A stretch of DNA of 5,303 nucleotides from contig JAUZPX010000113.1 in the NCBI GenBank assembly GCA_030705695.1, positions 1-5,303 on the forward strand. The letters are read 5' to 3'. Shown here piece after piece: positions 1 to 4,825 of this stretch. Numbering within the stretch: the first letter of the stretch is position 1; the number at the start of each line of letters is the position of its first letter. The notes under the pieces were generated by a model that worked only from the letters and a program-made list of their open reading frames with translations, was not told the DNA's origin and searched no databases. The position numbers were made by a program, and so were the translations under genes. The DNA comes from Bacillota bacterium. Its GTDB lineage: Bacteria; Bacillota; Clostridia; Oscillospirales; Acutalibacteraceae.

Positions 1-2
1 AT

Positions 3-113
3 GGATTTACAACAAATTCATGGAACAAGTGGACAAATACTGGAAGCAAAGGCAATAATAATCAGTATATAGCTACGGGCGATGGCACAGGCAATTGGAG
101 CATAAGAAATTAA
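3..113 (+). CDS. 3' end of an unrecognised gene with a Trp/Gly/Asn/Thr-rich tail (partial)
   Basis: Frame 3 is open from the left edge to a TAA at 111-113 and gives 36 residues ending in TGNWSIRN. The tail has three Trp, many Gly, Asn and Thr, few charged residues and no Cys. This is more typical of a secreted or cell-surface beta-rich protein, or a bacteriocin-like peptide, than of a cytoplasmic enzyme. The start lies outside the window, so any signal peptide cannot be seen. A strong terminator about 120 bases downstream fits the end of a plus-strand transcription unit. The other two plus-strand frames here also stay open for 18-23 codons, so the frame choice rests on composition and on the position of the terminator. 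The family is not recognised and no function is proposed. Confidence 0.4.
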   Translation, partial: GFTTNSWNKWTNTGSKGNNNQYIATGDGTGNWSIRN

Positions 114-153
114 AAACTGCCTTATGTCTTATGTTCGAAATTAGGAGAAGGTT

Positions 154-198
154 ATGTTTGGCGAATACTATTCAGTGATAAATACACTTCATAACTAA
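154..198 (+). CDS. 14-residue mini-ORF with a good ribosome binding site
   Basis: ATG at 154 is preceded by AGGAG (143-147) with a 6-base spacer, which is an excellent initiation context. The frame encodes MFGEYYSVINTLHN and stops at TAA 196-198. It lies 40 bases after the preceding gene and ahead of the terminator at 231-272, so the two are probably co-transcribed. After the TAA the same frame stays open for 15 more codons into the terminator stem and ends at TGA 244-246. It could therefore be a longer small protein cut short by a nonsense mutation, or the head of a deleted gene. It could also be a true short peptide. The ribosome binding site is directly visible; expression and function are unknown. 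Confidence 0.3.
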   Translation: MFGEYYSVINTLHN

Positions 199-230
199 AT
201 ATTGTTGGATAGTATTAAGCCTCCTCAGTC

Positions 231-272
231 AAAGAAAACCGCTTGAACATTAAGTTCAGGCGGTTTTCTTTT
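231..272. terminator. Strong rho-independent terminator, stem symmetrical enough to work both ways
   Basis: An 18-bp stem (231-248 with 254-271, one G-T wobble) encloses the 5-base loop ATTAA. The outer arms are AAAGAAAA and TTTTCTTT, so each strand ends in a T-rich tract. It most likely ends transcription of the plus-strand unit at the left edge. It could also stop leftward transcription coming from the minus-strand gene at 454-1509. Confidence 0.9.
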
Positions 273-417
273 GTTCTTTAGCAAAGAAATAATCCCCCAG
301 TTCTATCGTGTGAGAAAGAAGACTTCAGCAAAGACAAAAAGTGCGAGCTAAAAGCAAGCCCGAAAAGCCTTGAAAGTAAATTAAATGTCCAAGTAGTTTG
401 GAGCTACTTTTAGGGAT

Positions 418-429
418 GCGCTAAATATT
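418..429. repeat. Candidate left attachment-site repeat
   Basis: GCGCTAAATATT, matching 3683-3694 at 11 of 12 positions. It is followed by AAAAATGCTT and then TTGACAA (443-449), blocks that also follow the right copy. It lies 24 bases downstream of the stop codon of the minus-strand gene. Confidence 0.35.
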
Positions 430-453
430 AAAAATGCTTAATTTGACAACAAT

Positions 454-1509
454 TCATTTATATTTTCTAACATAAAATCCCTTAAGCCATTCTACATATT
501 CTTCCTCTGTCGCTTCACATGCTTTAATTGCAGCACGCCATTTTTCGCTATCATAAATGTAATTTCTGTATTCAAGGCTTGTATTATCAAATTTGTTGGC
601 AAACATTGTCCGCAGACTTTTATGTAGTTTAATGCTTTCTTTTTTTTCGTTTTCTAATTGCCGTTTTAATTTAGCTTCTTCACGACAGCTTTTACTTTTT
701 TTATTTGTCACTTGCTCAGGGCAATATGTTCTTTTTTGATTATGAGTTACAAACAAATTTCTGCAATACTTACAATTTCCAATGACGTAGTTTTGCTCAA
801 AAATACATTGGAGTGATGCTAAAATTAAGTCAATAATATCATTAATTTTAAACACAAATATTGGAGTTGTTAAATCCCCCCAAGGGGTAGCCATAGTTTG
901 TTTTATAGGTAAGTCGAAAATAGGCTTCGGTCGTTTCTTTGGGGTTGGCTTAAATGGTTGTATAGACATATTGGAATCAGACAGAAAATTATTTATACCA
1001 TCTTTAGATAGGATTTCTCTTTCATTGAAAATATTGGATGCATATATTGAACGTTGTGGTAACTCATTACCATTTTTATATGAAAGTAAATTTAGTTGCT
1101 CAATTGAAGAAAATTTTCTTTCTTCCTGGCACAGAGCAATGTAGTTCATATAGCTTTGAAGAAGTTCAATGGCTTTATCATGATCCCTATTTGTAACAAT
1201 ACCATTACCATCGTATAAAAGTGATCTGAATATAGTACAAACAGCAGAATCTTCATATGTGACATTTGGGAAAGATGAATCTTGTATTAACAAGTTTTCA
1301 AATTCCATTGACAGATCTTTTTCGCATCGTAAAGGATTAAATTTGTTATTAAACCAAGGGGTTAAAATTCTTATTGAACTAGAAAGAAGAGTACCCATAG
1401 GATATACTCCTGTTTGTAAAGTTGGATTATTAATATAGTCCCCATCATCACAAAAATATATCGATTCTAGACATTCAGTTTTAGAGAAAAGATAATACAT
1501 TTTATTCAA
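454..1509 (-). CDS. DUF6076-like protein with a four-Cys zinc-binding module (351 aa)
   Basis: The C-terminal third carries a CX2CX13CX11C set (Cys 246, 249, 263 and 275, counted from the chosen start), followed by a Lys/Glu-rich helical stretch and a tail with the pattern ATEEEYVEWL. This layout resembles the uncharacterised DUF6076 family of Firmicutes; the assignment is from memory of the pattern, not a search. A basic proline-rich linker (KPTPKKRPKP, residues 187-196) separates it from an N-terminal half that I do not recognise. There is no signal peptide or membrane segment, so it should be cytoplasmic, and a nucleic-acid-binding role is plausible but unproven. I chose TTG at 1509-1507 because GGAGG (1522-1518) sits 8 bases before it. 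The upstream in-frame ATG at 1551 has no ribosome binding site and would give 365 aa. No convincing promoter was found. It is transcribed away from the recombinase and is probably element cargo. Confidence 0.7.
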   Translation of the reverse strand: MNKMYYLFSKTECLESIYFCDDGDYINNPTLQTGVYPMGTLLSSSIRILTPWFNNKFNPLRCEKDLSMEFENLLIQDSSFPNVTYEDSAVCTIFRSLLYDGNGIVTNRDHDKAIELLQSYMNYIALCQEERKFSSIEQLNLLSYKNGNELPQRSIYASNIFNEREILSKDGINNFLSDSNMSIQPFKPTPKKRPKPIFDLPIKQTMATPWGDLTTPIFVFKINDIIDLILASLQCIFEQNYVIGNCKYCRNLFVTHNQKRTYCPEQVTNKKSKSCREEAKLKRQLENEKKESIKLHKSLRTMFANKFDNTSLEYRNYIYDSEKWRAAIKACEATEEEYVEWLKGFYVRKYK

Positions 1510-1815
1510 TTCATAATCCTCCAAATTATTGCTTCCTAAAGATTTTATCATGAGGAAGCAATATTAGCAATAGTAATAGTGTGCAAAGTGACTTATAATG
1601 TAACTGTGCTTAAGCGAGTACTATTTTGAAAGAAAGAAACAATAAACTAATATTGCAAAATATCTGTTTATTATGAGGGAAATTTAGGTTCTTTACTCCT
1701 GCTGTAAATTCAGCGAACTTAAAGAATTGACCAGCAAAACTAATAGGACATGCAAAGGGGGGTTCCCCTATGCATAAACATTAGTGTATGAGTATGTGAT
1801 TGGGGGTTCTTTAGG
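1510..1815. other. Divergent spacer between the zinc-module gene and the small ORF
   Basis: This spacer separates two divergent units and must hold or adjoin their promoters. A TATAAT at 1594-1599 (plus strand) has only a poor -35 match 17 bases upstream. TTGACC at 1727-1732 has no matching -10. Neither is called as a promoter. The clear structures are the ribosome binding site of the minus-strand gene (1522-1518), the inverted repeat at 1750-1775, and the 8-mer GGGGGTTC occurring twice (1758-1765 and 1802-1809). Confidence 0.6.
1750..1775. repeat. Inverted repeat with G-run and C-run core
   Basis: Arms 1750-1760 (ATGCAAAGGGG) and 1765-1775 (CCCCTATGCAT) pair at 10 of 11 positions around a GGTT loop. 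With no T tract after it, it is unlikely to be a terminator. Its position about 40 bases before the small ORF suits an operator, an mRNA leader hairpin or a recombinase accessory site. Which of these applies cannot be decided from sequence. Confidence 0.55.
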
Positions 1816-1953
1816 TTGAAAAATAATAATACAGAAATAACAGTTGTTTGTTATTACAAAGAAGATGGCGATGATGTCAGGAGAATATTAAAAGATTCCC
1901 TTTTATTGTTCGTTGAGGGTGAGGTGCATAAATTATGTTGCCAAAACCGTTGA
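1816..1953 (+). CDS. Small conserved-looking ORF upstream of the recombinase (45 aa)
   Basis: The frame begins with TTG 1816 and runs to TGA 1951-1953. It encodes a small acidic-to-neutral protein with a beta-like start (TEITVVCYYKEDGDD) followed by a helical half (VRRILKDSLLLFVEG). The pattern, a short strand, an E/DG turn and a helix with L..SLLLF, resembles small hypothetical proteins I recall lying just before serine recombinase genes in clostridial elements; I cannot name a family with confidence. There is no ATG or GTG in the open frame, and GGGGG (1802-1806) is the only Shine-Dalgarno-like match, 9 bases before the TTG. Its stop codon overlaps the -35 box of the recombinase promoter. 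A role as recombinase accessory or directionality factor is possible but is only a guess from position. Confidence 0.5.
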   Translation: MKNNNTEITVVCYYKEDGDDVRRILKDSLLLFVEGEVHKLCCQNR

Positions 1954-1979
1954 CTTCTTTCTCGGATAGTACATATAAT
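1950..1979 (+). promoter_or_regulatory. Sigma-A-type promoter of the recombinase gene
   Basis: TTGACT (1950-1955), an 18-base spacer and a perfect TATAAT (1974-1979) predict a transcript start near 1986, about 56 bases before the recombinase ATG. The -35 box overlaps the stop codon of the small ORF, so the recombinase can be expressed without the upstream ORF being transcribed. Confidence 0.65.
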
Positions 1980-1980
1980 A

Positions 1981-2010
1981 TTTTTGCGTTTCGAATAAGA
2001 AGCGTAAAAA
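1981..2010. promoter_or_regulatory. Palindrome overlapping the predicted recombinase transcript start
   Basis: Arms 1981-1992 (TTTTTGCGTTTC) and 1999-2010 (GAAGCGTAAAAA) pair over 12 bp, with two G-T wobbles, around a 6-base loop. It begins 2 bases after the -10 box and ends 19 bases before the ribosome binding site. It could be an operator where a repressor, or the recombinase itself, shuts the promoter. In RNA the inner 7 bp would form a leader hairpin. There is no T tract after it, so it is not a terminator for plus-strand transcription. Confidence 0.5.
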
Positions 2011-2029
2011 ATGAATGGTTGCCGATTTT

Positions 2030-2035
2030 AGGAGG
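2030..2035 (+). promoter_or_regulatory. Ribosome binding site that fixes the recombinase start
   Basis: AGGAGG lies 6 bases before ATG 2042. It falls inside the longer frame that opens at ATG 2015. This makes 2042 the true start and removes nine residues from the longest possible reading. Confidence 0.85.
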
Positions 2036-2041
2036 TACATT

Positions 2042-3646
2042 ATGTATCCAAGAATAGACAACCCGCAAAATTATACAGCGGCACTGTATTTAAGACTTTC
2101 AAAAGAAGATGATAAAAAGGGGGATGAGAAAAGTAGCAGTGATTCTGAAAGCATAAAAAATCAAAGGGTTATGCTTGAAGAATATGCACATAGTGAAAAA
2201 TTAAATGTATATGATGTATACATAGATGATGGATACTCCGGGACTTCTTTTAAGCGACCAGATTTTGAGCGTATGATTTCTGACATAGAATCCAAAAAGG
2301 TAAATATGGTAATTACAAAAGATATGTCACGGCTTGGCAGAGACTATATTGCAGTTGGACAATATATGGAATTGTATTTTCCTGAAAATAATGTACGTTA
2401 TATTTCATTGCTTGATGGTATTGATACTGGCTGCGATAATTATAACAATGATATTACGCCATTTAAAGCAATAATGAACGATATGTACGCTAAAGATATA
2501 TCAAAGAAAATCTCCAGCGTTAAACGTGACAAGCAAAGCAAAGGCTTATTTATCGGTGGCAAAGCGTCTTTTGGCTACAAGAAATCGCCAACAGAAAAAA
2601 ATGTAATTATTATAGACGAACCTGCGGCGGAAATTGTACGCAATATTTTTCAGTTGGCTTTAGAAGGAAAATCTTGTCGGGAAATCGCAATGATTTTAAA
2701 TGAACAAAATATTCCGACACCTGCTGCATACGCTGGCATCAATCTATCTGTTAAAGGTCCGTATTCAGGTAAATGGAGTTCAGAACGAATCAGTTTTATG
2801 CTTCAAAATGAAGTTTATCTAGGCTCAATGGTGCAAGGTAGGGTAAAAAAGGTAAACTACAAGTCAAAAAAATGCATTAAGCTGCCACGTGAAGAATGGA
2901 CTGTCGTAGAAAAAACACATGAACCACTTGTTGATCGTGAATCCTTTGAAAAAGTTGCAATGCTTATTAAGAGCCGCAATCAGACACGTTCCCGTACCTA
3001 TGATTACTTACTAAAGGGAATCATCTTTTGCCATGAATGCGGTTATCCATTAGGTGTTATTAACAGAACACTTTCAGGGAATCGACAAACACTTTATTTC
3101 TTATGCAGGACATATCAGCGGTTTACTGAATACAAAACCTGTACTTGCCACTGTGTAAGGGTGGAAAGCGTTACTGAAGCTGTTTTAAGAGAAGTGCGTG
3201 AGATTTGTAAGCAGTATATAAGCCGATTGGATTTAGATGAACTTACTGGAGCAGCAAGAAAAAAAATGTTAGCGGAGAAAAAACAGCAAGAAAAAGATGT
3301 AATTGACATCAAAGCCAAGCTGGAAGCGACTAAATCAAAAATAGACAAAACTTATAACGATAGATTATCCAGCGCAATAGATGAAGATCTTTTTCAGAGA
3401 ACGTACAAACGGCTAAAGAAAGAAGAAGCTATTCTGCAAAAAAAGGCGCTAATGCTAGAACGTTCTAAGAAAGAAAATGAAATCGATGTAAATAAGGTTA
3501 AAGAACTGGTTGATTCGTTTTTAAATGCTAAAGAATATAGCAGAGAGGTAATAGTTAGTTTAATTGAAAGAATTGAACTTACTGAAAAAAAAGAAGTACT
3601 TATTTATTTCAAGTTCAAAGAACTGGATTCATCTTACCATTTATAA
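2042..3646 (+). CDS. Large serine recombinase (site-specific integrase/transposase, 534 aa)
   Basis: This protein cuts and rejoins DNA at attachment sites to integrate or excise a mobile element, using a covalent phosphoserine link. The N-terminal catalytic domain (about residues 12-160) has YLRLS with the nucleophile Ser20, the YSGTSFKRPDF motif (65-75) and the DMSRLGRD motif (94-101), all intact. A recombinase domain follows (about 169-271, from GGKASFGY to NEVYLGSMVQGR). Next is a zinc ribbon with CX2C at Cys 330 and 333 and further Cys at 355 and 367-371. A Lys/Glu-rich coiled coil (about 406-481) and a short beta tail complete it. The length is normal for the TnpX/TndX-like group, and there is no frameshift, so it looks active. 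The start at 2042 is set by AGGAGG. Its stop lies close to the proposed right end of the element, a common arrangement for this family. Confidence 0.95.
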   Translation: MYPRIDNPQNYTAALYLRLSKEDDKKGDEKSSSDSESIKNQRVMLEEYAHSEKLNVYDVYIDDGYSGTSFKRPDFERMISDIESKKVNMVITKDMSRLGRDYIAVGQYMELYFPENNVRYISLLDGIDTGCDNYNNDITPFKAIMNDMYAKDISKKISSVKRDKQSKGLFIGGKASFGYKKSPTEKNVIIIDEPAAEIVRNIFQLALEGKSCREIAMILNEQNIPTPAAYAGINLSVKGPYSGKWSSERISFMLQNEVYLGSMVQGRVKKVNYKSKKCIKLPREEWTVVEKTHEPLVDRESFEKVAMLIKSRNQTRSRTYDYLLKGIIFCHECGYPLGVINRTLSGNRQTLYFLCRTYQRFTEYKTCTCHCVRVESVTEAVLREVREICKQYISRLDLDELTGAARKKMLAEKKQQEKDVIDIKAKLEATKSKIDKTYNDRLSSAIDEDLFQRTYKRLKKEEAILQKKALMLERSKKENEIDVNKVKELVDSFLNAKEYSREVIVSLIERIELTEKKEVLIYFKFKELDSSYHL

Positions 3647-3660
3647 TAAGCGTTATTATA
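3642..3660. repeat. Palindrome spanning the recombinase stop codon
   Basis: TATAATAA (3642-3649) and TTATTATA (3653-3660) are perfect 8-bp inverted arms around GCG. The left arm contains the TAA stop (3644-3646). The sequence after it is not a T tract, so termination would be weak. It lies about 25 bases inside the proposed right end of the element, where a recombinase half-site could fall. Confidence 0.5.
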
Positions 3661-3671
3661 TGTTTCGCGTC

Positions 3672-3709
3672 TTGAAAAAAAAGCGCTTAATATTTTGAAA
3701 AAACGCTTT
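3672..3709 (+). promoter_or_regulatory. Tandem operator-like repeats upstream of lacI
   Basis: TTGAAAAAAAAGCGCTT (3672-3688) and TTGAAAAAACGCTTT (3695-3709) are imperfect direct repeats, 23 bases apart, differing mainly by a 3-base gap. The first contains the 8-bp palindrome AAGCGCTT; the second overlaps the -35 box. LacI-family operators are palindromes centred on CG or GC, and many regulators of this family repress themselves, so autoregulation is a fair inference. If the proposed element boundary is right, the first copy is largely element DNA. Confidence 0.4.
3683..3694. repeat. Candidate right attachment-site repeat
   Basis: GCGCTTAATATT, an 11 of 12 match to 418-429. It lies 36 bases after the recombinase stop and 13 bases before the -35 box of lacI. 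Part of it also belongs to the operator-like palindrome, so the similarity could have another cause. Confidence 0.35.
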
Positions 3710-3736
3710 GACAAAAAGGAGAAAATAGAGTAAAAT
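3708..3736 (+). promoter_or_regulatory. Consensus sigma-A promoter of lacI
   Basis: TTGACA (3708-3713), exactly 17 bases of spacer and TAAAAT (3731-3736) predict a start near 3743 and a leader of about 40 bases. It is the best promoter match in the window. It lies wholly to the right of the proposed element boundary, so it is likely the resident promoter. Confidence 0.8.
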
Positions 3737-3782
3737 TACTTTTTGGAAAAATGTCTAAAGTTTTTTGGCGGATGTGATAATA

Positions 3783-4763
3783 CTGATTACAATTAAAGAT
3801 GTTGCAAAGGCTGCAAATGTTTCTGTTGCAACCGTTTCAAGAGCTATCAATAATGATAAGAATATTTCACAGGATACCAGAAACTATGTAATGAATATAA
3901 TTGATAAGTTAGGATATACGCCTAATGTTCTTGGCAGAAATCTTCGTATCAGCCAGACAAAACGTGTTTTGATTTTGCTTCCTGATTCTGCAAATCCTTT
4001 TTATCCCGAAGTTTTAAAAGGTATTAACTCTGTTGCTGATGAAGCAGGTTTTTTAACTATGATTTCATGCTCAAACAGCGAAGTAAACCGTGAAAAACTT
4101 TACATAAATCAGGTTCTTAACAAAAGTTATGATGGACTTATTCTTGCGAGCTCGCAACTTTCAGCTGAAGAGCTTTCCGCATTTCAAAAACGTGCACCGA
4201 TTGTTATGTTCTGTGAATATGTTGATAATGCAGACGTAATGTGTGTTACTATAGATAATCGAAAAGCTGAATTCGAAGCTATTAATTATTTGATTTTAAA
4301 AGGTCACAAAAGAATCGGCTTAATTGCAAATGATACTTCTTATTCAGGAAAAGAACGAATAAAAGGCTATATCGATGCACATGTATATAATCGCCTGCCT
4401 GTTAGAGAGGAATATATTATTCGTGGTGGATATAAATATTCCTGCGGTATGGATGGTACAAAACAGCTTATGAGACTTTCAAATCCTCCGACAGCAATTG
4501 CAGCCATAACTGATTTCCTTTCTTTGGGAGTAAATAATTATTTGGCTCAGAGTGAAGATCCTATTTGCAAAACAGTTGAGATTTTTGGGTTTGATAACAC
4601 TCCCATAGCAAATATAATACATAATGCCATTAATACTGTGGCTCAGCCGGGTTACGAAATCGGCAAAAGAACAATGGAACTTCTTTTGCAAAAGATTAAC
4701 GGTAATAAAGAACATAACGAAATGGTTTTTCTTGAACATTCTTTATTGTTAAAGCATGAATAA
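3783..4763 (+). CDS. LacI/GalR-family transcriptional regulator (326 aa)
   Basis: This is a DNA-binding repressor of the family that senses sugars or nucleosides. The N-terminal helix-turn-helix is ITIKDVAKAANVSVATVSR (residues 2-20). The hinge is TPNVLGRNLR (46-55), where Gly replaces the Ala usual in the NxxARxLR pattern. The periplasmic-binding-protein-like core starts at VLILLPDSANPFYPEVLKG and ends with a GFDNTPIAN segment, where many relatives have FDD. The length is typical. I chose CTG 3783 because relatives begin at this residue, and GGATGTGAT (3770-3778, 8 of 9 to the anti-16S match) has its core 8 bases upstream. TTG 3765 gives 332 aa but lacks a ribosome binding site, and GTG 3774 lies inside the proposed one. 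No sugar genes are in view, so its effector and targets are unknown. It is convergent with prfB. Confidence 0.9.
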   Translation: MITIKDVAKAANVSVATVSRAINNDKNISQDTRNYVMNIIDKLGYTPNVLGRNLRISQTKRVLILLPDSANPFYPEVLKGINSVADEAGFLTMISCSNSEVNREKLYINQVLNKSYDGLILASSQLSAEELSAFQKRAPIVMFCEYVDNADVMCVTIDNRKAEFEAINYLILKGHKRIGLIANDTSYSGKERIKGYIDAHVYNRLPVREEYIIRGGYKYSCGMDGTKQLMRLSNPPTAIAAITDFLSLGVNNYLAQSEDPICKTVEIFGFDNTPIANIIHNAINTVAQPGYEIGKRTMELLLQKINGNKEHNEMVFLEHSLLLKHE

Positions 4764-4769
4764 ATAATT

Positions 4770-4802
4770 AAAGCGGATGAACAAATTGTTCATCCGCTTT
4801 TT
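4770..4802. terminator. Bidirectional terminator shared by lacI and prfB
   Basis: A perfect 13-bp stem (4770-4782 with 4788-4800) encloses AAATT. It is followed by T residues on the plus strand and preceded by A-rich sequence that gives U-rich RNA on the minus strand. It starts 6 bases after the lacI stop and ends 23 bases before the prfB stop, so it serves both convergent genes. Confidence 0.9.
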
Positions 4803-4825
4803 ATTTATAACACAATAAATAATTA

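Larger units (their letters stand above)
418..3694. mobile_element. Putative small integrative element with a large serine recombinase
   Basis: The proposed element holds a minus-strand zinc-module gene, a 45-codon small ORF and a large serine recombinase. The outer genes diverge, stopping 24 bases (left) and 36 bases (right) inside a shared 12-mer GCGCTWAATATT that matches at 11 of 12 positions. Beyond the 12-mer, both copies continue with AAAAAYGCTT-like and TTGACAA blocks in the same order, separated by small gaps. Large serine recombinases such as TnpX and TndX usually sit at one end of their element and cross over at a 2-bp core, so imperfect att repeats are expected. Flanking genes (lacI, prfB) look chromosomal. 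The recombinase is certain; the exact ends are inference, and a larger element whose left end lies outside the window remains possible. Confidence 0.35.

Noticed and set aside
153..163. TATGTTTGGCG resembling TATGTTTCGCG at 3659-3669 as an alternative att repeat
   Set aside because: The 10 of 11 match has no flanking similarity, and the left copy lies within a well-initiated mini-ORF; the pair at 418 and 3683 fits gene positions better.
391..409. Hairpin AAGTAG/CTACTT as terminator of the minus-strand gene
   Set aside because: The stem is only 6 bp with a 7-base loop and no U tract directly after it in the minus-strand RNA; the terminator at 231-271 is a better leftward stop.
282..410. Open plus-strand frame of 43 codons between the terminator and the zinc-module gene
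   Set aside because: It has no ATG, GTG or TTG in frame and no recognisable family. It could be a gene relic, but nothing supports calling one. The stretch 272-417 otherwise holds nothing identifiable.
1571..1599. Promoter from TATAAT 1594-1599
   Set aside because: The hexamer 17 bases upstream (TAGTAA) matches the -35 consensus at only three of six positions, and no extended -10 is present.
2015..2041. Nine-residue N-terminal extension of the recombinase from ATG 2015
   Set aside because: AGGAGG at 2030-2035 lies inside it and is ideally placed for ATG 2042; ATG 2015 has no ribosome binding site.
1877..2068. Minus-strand open frame of 63 codons
   Set aside because: It overlaps the small ORF, the recombinase promoter and the recombinase start, with no family signal or ribosome binding context; it is a shadow.
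3115..3348. Minus-strand open frame of 77 codons inside the recombinase
   Set aside because: It lies entirely within the zinc-ribbon and coiled-coil coding region; the Ser/Leu/Phe-rich translation is what Lys/Glu-rich coding gives in reverse.
4479..4739. Minus-strand open frame of 86 codons inside lacI
   Set aside because: It is antisense to the conserved effector-binding core and has no supporting signals.
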